Of a DNA stretch of 64,000 nucleotides, positions 36,569 through 45,188 are shown piece after piece (position 1 is the stretch's first letter; each line of letters opens with the position of its first letter). The position numbers and the translations under genes are program-made. The notes under the pieces are model-generated. The model saw nothing but the letters and a program-made list of their open reading frames with translations. It made no database searches and was not told the origin of the DNA. Source of the DNA: GCA-002728855 sp036340635 (GTDB lineage: Bacteria; Bacteroidota; Bacteroidia; Flavobacteriales; Flavobacteriaceae); NCBI GenBank assembly GCA_036340635.1, contig JAYYYF010000032.1, positions 1 to 64,000 of the forward strand. Direction: 5' to 3'.

Positions 36569-37321
36569 TCAAAACTTATTCTTTTTAAGCCATGAAAACA
36601 TTATTTCATTAAACTTTCCAGGATGCTCCATCATAGGAGCATGTCCACAATTATCGATCCAATGCAAATCTGATTTCGGCATAAGTGAATTGAATTCTTT
36701 AGCAACACTTGGAGGGGTTACAGTGTCTTGAGCTCCCCATATAATTGCTGTGGGTATTTTCATTTTCGGAAGATCTTTAGACATATTATGGCGAATGGCA
36801 CTTTTTGCAATAGCAAGGGTTCTAATAACTTTATTCCTGTCATTTACAGCTTCAAAAACATCATCCACTATTTTTTTTGTAGCAACTTTAGGATCAAAAA
36901 AAACTTCTTCAGTTTTTGCCTTAATATACTCATAATCACCTCTTTTAGGATAACCATCACCCATAGCATTTTCATAAAGCCCTGAACTACCAGTTATAAT
37001 GATTCCTTTTACCTTTTCAGGATAATAATTTGAAAAAAGTAAAGCTATGTGACCCCCAAGAGAGTTACCTAACAGAATTACATCCTTTAGATTTTTAGAG
37101 AGTACAAATTCATGCAAAAAGTTTGCAAGAGATTTAACGGTAGTTTTTGACAAAGGCAAAGAATATAATGGAAGTTCTGGGACTATGACGCGATATCCCT
37201 TTTTTGGGAAATATTCCAAAACACCTTCAAAATTACTTAATCCGCCCATAAGGCCATATAAAACAATAATTGCGGGTCCTTCACCTACTTCTATATGTTT
37301 TATATAATCATTTTTTGCCAT
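36569..37321 (-). CDS. Alpha/beta fold hydrolase
   Basis: The 250-residue protein has the nucleophile elbow LLGNSLGGHIAL (Ser), an Asp in WGAQDTVTP and His in NCGHAPMMEHP, the triad of alpha/beta hydrolases; the N-terminal VLYGLMGG supplies the oxyanion hole. No signal peptide is seen. The substrate is unknown. It is conserved beside engB and mraZ in flavobacteria and is divergent from mraZ, with the mraZ operators between them, so MraZ might affect it as well. Confidence 0.88.
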   Translation of the reverse strand: MAKNDYIKHIEVGEGPAIIVLYGLMGGLSNFEGVLEYFPKKGYRVIVPELPLYSLPLSKTTVKSLANFLHEFVLSKNLKDVILLGNSLGGHIALLFSNYYPEKVKGIIITGSSGLYENAMGDGYPKRGDYEYIKAKTEEVFFDPKVATKKIVDDVFEAVNDRNKVIRTLAIAKSAIRHNMSKDLPKMKIPTAIIWGAQDTVTPPSVAKEFNSLMPKSDLHWIDNCGHAPMMEHPGKFNEIMFSWLKKNKF

Positions 37322-37425
37322 TTAAAACGTCATTTTTGAACTTCGTGAAGACCAAAGATATGGAATTCAACTCTAGAATCAGAAATAATTTTAACTCGTC
37401 AATTATTGCTTGAAATTGGAGGGAA

Positions 37426-37476
37426 GTGGTAAAATTTATCAACAATGTGGTAAAATGTGGTAAAATGTGGTAAAAT
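37426..37476 (+). promoter_or_regulatory. MraZ operator array (four GTGGTAAAAT boxes)
   Basis: The decamer GTGGTAAAAT occurs at 37426-37435, 37447-37456, 37457-37466 and 37467-37476. The last three are back to back with a 10-bp period, and the first is spaced by 21 bp, about two turns. MraZ is known to bind TGGGN-type direct repeats with 10-bp spacing in front of mraZ in other bacteria. Here the repeat core is GTGGT. The array sits directly before the -7 box at 37482. Confidence 0.75.
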
Positions 37477-37481
37477 AATTA

Positions 37482-37489
37482 TATATTTG
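37482..37489 (+). promoter_or_regulatory. mraZ promoter -7 box (TATATTTG)
   Basis: TATATTTG fits TAnnTTTG and ends 19 nt before the mraZ ATG. The -33 region falls inside the MraZ boxes, so bound MraZ would block the promoter. Confidence 0.5.
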
Positions 37490-37508
37490 AATTTAATAAT
37501 TCAATTAA

Positions 37509-37976
37509 ATGAAGCATTTTATTGGCACATATGAGTGTAAGGCCGATGTAAAGGGTAGAATAATGCTTCCAGCAGCTTTAAAAAAACAACTTTCTTATAG
37601 TATTAAAGAAGGATTTGTTATAAAAAGAGCTGTGTTTAATCCTTGCTTAGAGTTATATCCGTTGAAGGAATGGGATTCTTTAATAGAAAAAGTAAACACT
37701 TTAAATAGGTTTGTTAAAAAGAATAACGATTTTATCAGAAGATTTACTGCAGGGGTAAAACTTCTTGAAATTGATGCCTCAGGAAGAATACTGATTCCTA
37801 AAAATTTAATCAATCATGCAAAAATAAAAAAAGAAGTTGTTGTTTCATCAGCTGTCAACATACTTGAAATATGGGATAAGAACCTTTATGAAAGCTCAAT
37901 TGATGAAGCAACTATTGACTTTGCTTCCCTAGCGGAACAGGTCATGGGTGATCAAAATGATGAAAACTTATCATAA
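37509..37976 (+). CDS. mraZ: Transcriptional regulator MraZ
   Basis: The 155-residue protein is a double AbrB-fold regulator: repeat one contains DVKGRIMLPAALKKQL, repeat two contains IDASGRILIPKNLINHA. MraZ forms a ring that binds tandem repeats upstream of its own gene and controls the dcw cluster. It is the first gene of that cluster, and its 3' end overlaps rsmH by about 20 nt. Confidence 0.96.
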   Translation: MKHFIGTYECKADVKGRIMLPAALKKQLSYSIKEGFVIKRAVFNPCLELYPLKEWDSLIEKVNTLNRFVKKNNDFIRRFTAGVKLLEIDASGRILIPKNLINHAKIKKEVVVSSAVNILEIWDKNLYESSIDEATIDFASLAEQVMGDQNDENLS

Positions 37977-38859
37977 TCCAGTATTGCTGCAAGAAGCTAT
38001 AGAAGGACTAAATATTAATCCTTTGGGCATTTATGTTGACGTTACTTTTGGTGGTGGAGGACATTCTAGGGCAATACTCAATAAATTGTCGAGTGAAGGA
38101 AAACTTTTTGCTTTTGACCAAGATGATTCCGCTTCCAAGAATACAATAAATGACAACAGGTTCAAGTTAATATCAGCAAACTTTTCAAATTTAAAGGAAC
38201 ATTTAAATCTTTATAACACAAATCAGATTTCAGGTTTAATTGCAGATTTTGGTGTTTCATCTTATCAGCTTGATACAAGAGAAAGGGGTTTTTCTACAAG
38301 GCTAGATGGTCCATTAGATATGAGGATGGATAAAAAAAATAAATTAAGTGCTAATTCAATAATCAACTCCTATGGAGAGAATAAATTGACAAGAATCTTT
38401 AAAAATTATGGAGAGCTTAATCGAGCAAAGAGCTATGCTAAAAAAATTGTTGAATCAAGAACCCACAAAAAAATATTGACAACTAAGGGTTTGCTAAAGG
38501 TCTTACACCCTTTAATTGCAAAAAAAAATTTAAATAAAGAAATGGCAAAAATTTTTCAGGCTATTAGAATTGAAGTCAATCAAGAATTGGAAGCAATAAA
38601 ATTTCTTTTGCCTCAAACAGTAGATTTCATTTTAAAAGGAGGTAGACTGGTTTGCATTTCATACCACTCTCTTGAAGATAGATTAGTTAAAAAATTTATA
38701 AGGGATGGAAATTTTGATGAGAACTTAGAGACAGATTTATATGGGAACAAATATGTGCCCTATAAAAAAATAGGTCGTTTAATTACTCCTTCCGAAAAAG
38801 AATTAATTAAAAATAAAAGATCAAGAAGTGCAAAACTTAGAATAGCAGAAAGAGTATGA
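37957..38859 (+). CDS. rsmH: 16S rRNA (cytosine(1402)-N4)-methyltransferase
   Basis: RsmH methylates N4 of C1402 in 16S rRNA with SAM. The start could be either of two neighbouring ATG codons (37957 or 37960), giving MMKTYHNPVLLQE; a GTG at 37948 is less likely. Motifs: YVDVTFGGGGHS (SAM binding), GLIADFGVSSYQLD, RGFSTRLDGPLDMRMD, IFQAIRIEVNQEL and CISYHSLEDRLVK. It overlaps mraZ at its start and ftsL at its end (ATGA). Confidence 0.96.
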   Translation: MMKTYHNPVLLQEAIEGLNINPLGIYVDVTFGGGGHSRAILNKLSSEGKLFAFDQDDSASKNTINDNRFKLISANFSNLKEHLNLYNTNQISGLIADFGVSSYQLDTRERGFSTRLDGPLDMRMDKKNKLSANSIINSYGENKLTRIFKNYGELNRAKSYAKKIVESRTHKKILTTKGLLKVLHPLIAKKNLNKEMAKIFQAIRIEVNQELEAIKFLLPQTVDFILKGGRLVCISYHSLEDRLVKKFIRDGNFDENLETDLYGNKYVPYKKIGRLITPSEKELIKNKRSRSAKLRIAERV

Positions 38860-39167
38860 AAAGAATTCTGGCAATACTGAATGTTGAGTTTTTAATAAAG
38901 GAAGATGCCTTTAAAAATTGGCGCATAATATTATATGTGCTAATTCTAGCAGTTGTTATGATAGCTAGTGGACATAGTACAGATAAGAAAATCTTTAAGA
39001 TTGCTTCACTAAATGAAGAAATAAGATTATTGAAAAGTGAGTTTATAGATCAACGAACCTATTTGATGAATTTAAAAATGGAAACAAAAATAATGGCTGA
39101 ATTAAGTCCTTTGGGTATTGGACCCTCAAAAGAACCAGCAATAAAAATAATTGTTTCAAATGACTAA
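38856..39167 (+). CDS. ftsL: FtsL-like cell division protein
   Basis: This 103-residue bitopic membrane protein has a cytoplasmic N-terminus, one span (about residues 23-41, WRIILYVLILAVVMIASG) and a short heptad-like extracellular part (ASLNEEIRLLKSEFI). Position between rsmH and ftsI, with ATGA overlap, and topology identify it as the FtsL equivalent, which forms a complex with FtsB/FtsQ at the septum. Primary sequence similarity to enterobacterial FtsL is low, as expected. Confidence 0.8.
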   Translation: MKRILAILNVEFLIKEDAFKNWRIILYVLILAVVMIASGHSTDKKIFKIASLNEEIRLLKSEFIDQRTYLMNLKMETKIMAELSPLGIGPSKEPAIKIIVSND

Positions 39168-41148
39168 GGATTTAAGTAGAAAAGTCATGAATCGATCCTA
39201 TGTGGTGGTCTCTGCAATGGTCATATTCTCTTTTATACTGATGGGTAAGTTAGTTTATATACAATTAGTCGAAGGCGAAAAGTATAAGAAAATAGCATCA
39301 AATCAAACAGTTAAAAATGTTGTTCTGCAGCCTAGTCGAGGTAATATTTATTCTGAAGACGGTAGTTTAATGGCTACTTCTGTCGCTCAATATGAGGTGA
39401 GATGGGATTCAAAGGTTCCAAGTAAGTCGGTTTATAATAACAACAAAGAAAAACTGATTAAAGGGCTTTCAACAATTTTGGGCAACCCAATTGAACAAAT
39501 ATTAAAAAAAATTGAAGATGCAAGAAAGAATAATAATAGGTATATGCTTGTCGCAAAAAATTTGAGTTATTCAAAACTTAAAAAGATAAAATCATTGCCA
39601 ATTTTCAATTTACCTTCTTTTAAAGGAGGACTAATAATTGAACAACAAATAAAAAGAGAACATCCACTTGGAAGGATTGCTGAAAGAACAATTGGATATG
39701 AGCTAAAAAATCTAAATGGAAGTTATTTCAGGGTAGGCATTGAAGGTGCTTTTGGGAATTATCTTAGGGGAGAAGAGGGAAGGCGGTTGAAACAAAGAAT
39801 TGCAAATGGGCAATGGAAACCAATTAATGACAGTAATGAAAAGGAGCCTACCCAAGGGTATGATATTTTCACAACAATAAATCTTAACATTCAGGACATT
39901 ACCCATTCAGCATTACTTGAGCAGCTAGAAAAATATGAAGCTGATCATGGTTCTGCTGTTGTAATGGAAACTGGAACAGGAAAAATAAGAGCAATAGTCA
40001 ATTTAGGGAGAACTTCAGAAGGAACTTATTATGAAAAATTGAATTACGCTGTGGGAGAGCTTAATGAACCGGGTTCTACTTTTAAGCTTATTTCTATGAT
40101 TGCTGCTTTGGAAGATAGAGTAGTTGGCCCTGAAGATATTATAGAAACAGGGAATGGAGAAGTGACCTTCTATAAAAAATATAAAGTTAGGGATTCAAAG
40201 GAAGGAGGATACGGATCAATACCTGCATCTAAAGTTTTTGAATCTTCATCTAATACAGGTATGGTAAAAATAGTTTTTAATAGCTACAAAGACAATCCAA
40301 GTAAGTTTGTAAATAGGCTTTATAATATGGGTGTAAATAAACCTTTGGGCCTTTCTATAAAAGGGGAACCCATTCCTAAAATACCATATCCGACTGACAA
40401 AGAATGGGATGGATTAGATCTGCCTTGGATGGCCTATGGTTATGGTGTGGCCATGACTCCTCTTCAAATACTTTCATTTTATAATGCAATTGCAAATAAT
40501 GGAGAAATGTTAAAACCAAAGTTTATAGAAAAAATTGGTAAGGCGGGGGAAAAACCACAAAAAACATTTAAAAAAGAAATTTTAAATCCATCGATTTGTT
40601 CAGATGAGACATTGACTCAGATTAAAAGAATGTTGTTTAATGTAGTAGACAAAAAATGGGGTACGGCATATCAGATAAAGGATAGTTTGTTTAACGTTGC
40701 GGGAAAAACAGGCACATGTCAGTTAGATTATACCAAGGATGAGGTACAATATATTTCAAGTTTTGTAGGATATTTTCCAGCTGAAAAACCAATGTATTCT
40801 TGTATAGTAGTTATTCATAGACCTGACAAGTCATTAGGTTATTATGGATCCACAGTAGCTGCTCCTGTTTTTAAAAAAATAGCCAAAAAAATATATATAT
40901 CTACACCTAAAAAAATAAAGATCAAGCCTAGTGAGATAAGGTTGACTTTAAACAAAGCAAGATTGATTAAAAAAAGTAAAAATGAAATTCCTGATTTGAC
41001 TGGGAAAAGCGATGTTGATGCAATTTCAATAATTGAGAATTTGGGATTGAATTTTAAAACTATAGGCAAAGGAAAGGTTATAAGACAGTCATTAAAACCT
41101 GGTACTAGAACAAAAAAAGGACAATTAATTGTTTTAGAATTGTCATGA
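39160..41148 (+). CDS. ftsI: Penicillin-binding protein 3 (FtsI), septal transpeptidase with C-terminal PASTA domain
   Basis: From the ATG at 39160 the product is 662 residues; the TTG at 39151 is less likely. After an N-terminal membrane anchor come the dimerisation region (LQPSRGNIYSEDG) and the transpeptidase: Ser306 in GSTFKL, SSSNTG and AGKTGT. The final 60 residues form a PASTA domain (EIPDLTGKSDVDAI to LIVLELS). It cross-links peptidoglycan at the division septum. The start overlaps ftsL by 8 nt and the end overlaps murE by 4 nt. Confidence 0.95.
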   Translation: MTKDLSRKVMNRSYVVVSAMVIFSFILMGKLVYIQLVEGEKYKKIASNQTVKNVVLQPSRGNIYSEDGSLMATSVAQYEVRWDSKVPSKSVYNNNKEKLIKGLSTILGNPIEQILKKIEDARKNNNRYMLVAKNLSYSKLKKIKSLPIFNLPSFKGGLIIEQQIKREHPLGRIAERTIGYELKNLNGSYFRVGIEGAFGNYLRGEEGRRLKQRIANGQWKPINDSNEKEPTQGYDIFTTINLNIQDITHSALLEQLEKYEADHGSAVVMETGTGKIRAIVNLGRTSEGTYYEKLNYAVGELNEPGSTFKLISMIAALEDRVVGPEDIIETGNGEVTFYKKYKVRDSKEGGYGSIPASKVFESSSNTGMVKIVFNSYKDNPSKFVNRLYNMGVNKPLGLSIKGEPIPKIPYPTDKEWDGLDLPWMAYGYGVAMTPLQILSFYNAIANNGEMLKPKFIEKIGKAGEKPQKTFKKEILNPSICSDETLTQIKRMLFNVVDKKWGTAYQIKDSLFNVAGKTGTCQLDYTKDEVQYISSFVGYFPAEKPMYSCIVVIHRPDKSLGYYGSTVAAPVFKKIAKKIYISTPKKIKIKPSEIRLTLNKARLIKKSKNEIPDLTGKSDVDAISIIENLGLNFKTIGKGKVIRQSLKPGTRTKKGQLIVLELS

Positions 41149-42602
41149 AAAAAATTAAGGACATACTATATAAGGTTTCGGTTGAAACTATAATTGGCTC
41201 TACTGGAGTTATAGTTAAACATGTCACTTTTGATTCGAGAAAAGTTTTAAAAAATTCTGTTTTTATTGCTGTAGGTGGAGTTCAGGTTGACGGCCATATT
41301 TTTATAGATGACGCACTTAAAAAAGGAGCAAAAGTAATTGTTTGCGAAAAATTACCATCTAATATAATAGATGGAAAAGTTTATGTAAAAGTAAATGATT
41401 CTAGAGCTGCACTTAGCTTAATTGCCTCAAATTTTTACGATAATCCATCTGAAAAGTTAGATTTAATTGGTGTTACAGGGACTAATGGGAAGACTACAAT
41501 ATCAACTTTACTTTACAAGGTTTTTAATTCACAAAATATATCTTCAGGTTTAATATCAACTGTTGAGATAAAGTACAATAAAAGATTGATTTCAACAGAT
41601 CTTACAACACCTGATCCCTTAACAATAAACTCATCACTAAATGAGATGGTGAAATCAGGGGTTAAAAAATGCTTTATGGAAGTTTCATCACATGGGATAG
41701 ATCAAAAGCGCGTTAATGGATTAAAATTTGGAGGAATTTTATTCACAAATCTGACTCATGATCATCTAGATTATCATAAAAGCTTTAAAAATTACCGAGA
41801 TGTTAAAAAGCAAGTTTTTGATTCTCTTCAAAAAGATGCATTTGCATTAATTAATCTTGATGACAGAAATGCAGAATTTATGTTGCAAAATTCTCGAGCG
41901 AAAAAGTACACTTATGCACTGCATAAGTTAGCAGATTTCAATGTTAAAATTCTTGAAAATCAACTGAGAGGAATGCTTTTAAAAATAAAAGAGAATGAAA
42001 TTTGGACTCAGATACTAGGAGAATTTAATGCTTATAATTTGTTAGCAGTTTATGCAACCTCTATGATACTTGGATTAGAAGAGTTGACAATACTTAAAAA
42101 AATTAGCGCGCTTAAGAGTATTCCTGGAAGATTTCAAACTTATCAAACAAAAAATAATGTTATGATAGTAATAGACTATGCGCATACACCTGATGCTTTA
42201 AAAAATGTCTTATCAACAATAGATAAAATTAGAACTAAAAATGAAGCTCTATATACAATAATTGGTTGTGGTGGAGATCGTGATAAGAAAAAAAGGCCAA
42301 AGATGGGAGAGGTTGCTGCTAAATTTAGTTCTAAGGTAATTTTCACATCTGATAATCCAAGGAATGAAGATCCCAAATTAATAATTAAAGAAATGGTAAA
42401 AGGAGTTAGCCCTATGGATTATAAAAAAACAAGTGTTGTTGTAAAGAGAGATGAAGCAATTTCAGCTGCACATAAATTATCAAATCCGGGTGATATAGTT
42501 CTTATAGCAGGTAAAGGACATGAGAATTACCAAGAAATTAATGGAAAAAAACATCCCTTTAATGATTTTGAATGTGCTAGGAAAATTTTTTCAAAAACAT
42601 AA
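41145..42602 (+). CDS. murE: UDP-N-acetylmuramoyl-L-alanyl-D-glutamate--2,6-diaminopimelate ligase
   Basis: MurE adds the third residue of the stem peptide. The 485-residue protein has SRKVLKNSVFIAVGG, the ATP loop GVTGTNGKTTIST, DLTTPDPLTIN, EVSSHGIDQKR and, around residue 404, DNPRNEDP. The DNPR motif marks meso-diaminopimelate specificity, so the peptidoglycan should be of the meso-DAP type. It overlaps ftsI by 4 nt (ATGA). mraY follows after 5 nt. Confidence 0.96.
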   Translation: MKKIKDILYKVSVETIIGSTGVIVKHVTFDSRKVLKNSVFIAVGGVQVDGHIFIDDALKKGAKVIVCEKLPSNIIDGKVYVKVNDSRAALSLIASNFYDNPSEKLDLIGVTGTNGKTTISTLLYKVFNSQNISSGLISTVEIKYNKRLISTDLTTPDPLTINSSLNEMVKSGVKKCFMEVSSHGIDQKRVNGLKFGGILFTNLTHDHLDYHKSFKNYRDVKKQVFDSLQKDAFALINLDDRNAEFMLQNSRAKKYTYALHKLADFNVKILENQLRGMLLKIKENEIWTQILGEFNAYNLLAVYATSMILGLEELTILKKISALKSIPGRFQTYQTKNNVMIVIDYAHTPDALKNVLSTIDKIRTKNEALYTIIGCGGDRDKKKRPKMGEVAAKFSSKVIFTSDNPRNEDPKLIIKEMVKGVSPMDYKKTSVVVKRDEAISAAHKLSNPGDIVLIAGKGHENYQEINGKKHPFNDFECARKIFSKT

Positions 42603-42607
42603 AAAAC

Positions 42608-43831
42608 ATGTTATACTACTTATTTGAATATATAGAAAAGACATTTCAATTTCCAGGAGCTTCTTTGTTTCAATTTTTGTCTTTTAGGGCTGCATTAGCT
42701 GTTTTACTTTCTTTAGCCATCACGCTAGTTTATGGAAAAAAAATAATTCTTTTTTTAAAAAGAAAACAAGTTGGTGAGACAGTTAGAGATTTAGGTCTTG
42801 GTGGTCAAAAGGAAAAATCGGGAACACCTACTATGGGAGGCATAATTATAATCCTGGGAACCCTGATACCCGTTTTGCTAATTGCCCAGATTCACAACAT
42901 ATATATAATTCTTCTTGTCGTTACAACTCTTTGGATGGGGTTAATAGGAATTATTGATGATTACATTAAAATTTTTAAAAAAGACAAGAAAGGATTAAAA
43001 GGAAAGTTTAAGATTATAGGTCAATTGATGCTTGGGTTATTTGTTGGATCAGTACTTTATTTTCATCCAGATGTTACTGTGAGACAAGAAATTGAAAAAG
43101 GTGATAGAACAAATCAAATTGTTTTAAGTCAAGTTTTTTCTGAAGAAAAAAAATCTACAATTACTACTATACCAATGATTAAAGGTAATGAATTTGATTA
43201 CGCTAGTTTAATTAACTGGGTATCTCCTGATCTTGAAAAATATGGGTGGGTAATATTTATTAGTGTAGTTGTTTTTATAATTACTGCTGTTTCCAATGCA
43301 GCAAACTTGACTGATGGAATAGATGGTTTGGCTGCAGGCACCTCTGTTATTATAGTATTGGCATTAGGAATTTTTACTTGGGTTTCTGGGAATTTTATTT
43401 TTTCAGATTATTTAAATATCATGTATATCCCAAAGGTAGGTGAAGTCACTGTCTTTATTGCTGCTTTTGCAGGATCTTTAATAGGATTTTTGTGGTACAA
43501 TACCTTCCCAGCAACTGTTTTTATGGGAGACACGGGAAGCTTAACTATTGGTGCAATTATTTCAGTTTTATGTTTTATAACAAGGAAAGAATTACTAATA
43601 CCTATCCTTTGCGGTGTATTTTTTATTGAGACTCTTTCAGTGGTTTTACAAGTGGGTTATTTTAAATATAGCAAAAAAAAATCCGGAGTTGGGAAACGAA
43701 TTTTTAGAATGTCTCCACTTCATCATCATTATCAGAAGATGGGTTTTCATGAGAGTAAAATAGCGACAAGGTTTTGGATTATAACAGTTCTTTTGGCAGT
43801 TATTTCAATTGTAACACTTAAGATAAGATAA
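42608..43831 (+). CDS. mraY: Phospho-N-acetylmuramoyl-pentapeptide-transferase
   Basis: MraY transfers phospho-MurNAc-pentapeptide to undecaprenyl phosphate, making lipid I at the inner membrane. The 407-residue polytopic protein has GTPTMGGI, IGIIDDYIK (the Asp pair), NAANLTDGIDGLAAG, FMGDTGSLTIGA and LHHHYQ. It is about 45 residues longer than the enterobacterial form because of an extramembrane insertion around residues 152-212 (rich in Asp, Glu, Lys and Thr). murD begins at its last base. Confidence 0.96.
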   Translation: MLYYLFEYIEKTFQFPGASLFQFLSFRAALAVLLSLAITLVYGKKIILFLKRKQVGETVRDLGLGGQKEKSGTPTMGGIIIILGTLIPVLLIAQIHNIYIILLVVTTLWMGLIGIIDDYIKIFKKDKKGLKGKFKIIGQLMLGLFVGSVLYFHPDVTVRQEIEKGDRTNQIVLSQVFSEEKKSTITTIPMIKGNEFDYASLINWVSPDLEKYGWVIFISVVVFIITAVSNAANLTDGIDGLAAGTSVIIVLALGIFTWVSGNFIFSDYLNIMYIPKVGEVTVFIAAFAGSLIGFLWYNTFPATVFMGDTGSLTIGAIISVLCFITRKELLIPILCGVFFIETLSVVLQVGYFKYSKKKSGVGKRIFRMSPLHHHYQKMGFHESKIATRFWIITVLLAVISIVTLKIR

Positions 43832-45168
43832 TGGAAGGTAAAATAGTCATATTAGGTGCTGGGGAGAGTGGTCTAGGTTCTGCTGTTTTAGCTAAGAAAA
43901 AAGGTCTTAATGTTTTTGTCTCAGACAATGATTTTATTTCAAATGAAACAAAAGCAAGTCTTGATTCATTAGGGGTTTCTTGGGAAGAAAGAAAGCATAC
44001 GTTTTCCAAAATGAAAGATGCTGATTGGATAATTAAAAGCCCTGGAATTAAAAATAAATCAAAGATTGTTAGCCAACTAAGAAGAGTAAATATTCCTGTA
44101 ATATCAGAAATAGAGTTTGCTTCAAAATTCACTTCTTCAAAAATTATTGGAATAACAGGGAGTAATGGTAAAACTACAACTGCCTTGTTAACCCACCATA
44201 TTTTGTCTCAGGGTGGATTAAGGGTAGGAATAGCTGGAAATATTGGCAAAAGTTTTGCTAGAGATATAGCAGAAAACAACTATGAATACTATGTGCTTGA
44301 AATTAGCAGTTTTCAGTTAGATGATATAATAGATTTCAGTCCAAATATTGGTGTAATAACTAATGTTGTGCCTGATCATCTAGATAGGTATGAAAACAAT
44401 TTTAAAAAATATTTAGGGTCTAAGCTAAAGATTACTAAAAATCAAACAGAGGAGGACTTATTATTGTTCAATTCGAATGATCCGGATTTGACAGAACAAA
44501 TTTTAAGTCTTAACCCCAAAGCAAAATTACACAGTTATGGAAAAAAAAACAATTGGTCAAATAACACATACCACCATGACAAAAATATAATTATAAAAAC
44601 AAAAAAAAGAAAGACTATGATAAATACGTTAGAGTTTTCACTTTCTGGACAACATAATTTACTTAACGCAATGGCTGCAGTGACGATAGCCAATTTATTT
44701 GATATAAGTAAGGATAAAATAAGGGAAAGTTTGACAAATTTTAAAGGTGCTCCACATCGTTTGGAACCAGTTTTAAAAATTCAAAATGTTAAATACATAA
44801 ATGATTCTAAAGCAACAAATGTCAATGCAGCTTTTTTTGCCCTTGAAAGCATTAATACTCCAACTGTTTGGATTGCAGGAGGAATTGACAAAGGGAATGA
44901 TTACGAACCATTATTGCCTCTAGTTCGTGAAAAAGTAAGGGCAATAATTTGTTTGGGAGAAAACAATGAAAAATTGTTTGAAACTTTTTATCCAATTATT
45001 GATTTAATGGTTGAAGTTAAGACAATGTCAGAGGCGGTTAAAATTGCTCACAATATAGCAAAGAGAAATGATCATGTCCTTTTATCACCAGCATGCGCAA
45101 GTTTTGATCTTTTTAAAAATTATCAAGATCGAGGAGAACAGTTTAAAAAAGCTGTCAAAAGCTTATAG
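43831..45168 (+). CDS. murD: UDP-N-acetylmuramoylalanine--D-glutamate ligase
   Basis: MurD adds D-Glu to UDP-MurNAc-L-Ala. The 445-residue protein shows VILGAGESGLGSA at the N-terminal nucleotide-binding fold, GITGSNGKTTTALL (ATP loop), LEISSFQLD, VPDHLDRY, GAPHRLEPV, NDSKATNVNA and LLSPACASFDLF. It overlaps mraY by one base. The next gene is not ftsW, as usual, but a PorP/SprF-like gene starting 20 nt later. Confidence 0.96.
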   Translation: MEGKIVILGAGESGLGSAVLAKKKGLNVFVSDNDFISNETKASLDSLGVSWEERKHTFSKMKDADWIIKSPGIKNKSKIVSQLRRVNIPVISEIEFASKFTSSKIIGITGSNGKTTTALLTHHILSQGGLRVGIAGNIGKSFARDIAENNYEYYVLEISSFQLDDIIDFSPNIGVITNVVPDHLDRYENNFKKYLGSKLKITKNQTEEDLLLFNSNDPDLTEQILSLNPKAKLHSYGKKNNWSNNTYHHDKNIIIKTKKRKTMINTLEFSLSGQHNLLNAMAAVTIANLFDISKDKIRESLTNFKGAPHRLEPVLKIQNVKYINDSKATNVNAAFFALESINTPTVWIAGGIDKGNDYEPLLPLVREKVRAIICLGENNEKLFETFYPIIDLMVEVKTMSEAVKIAHNIAKRNDHVLLSPACASFDLFKNYQDRGEQFKKAVKSL

Positions 45169-45188
45169 TAAAAAATTAAATAAAAATT

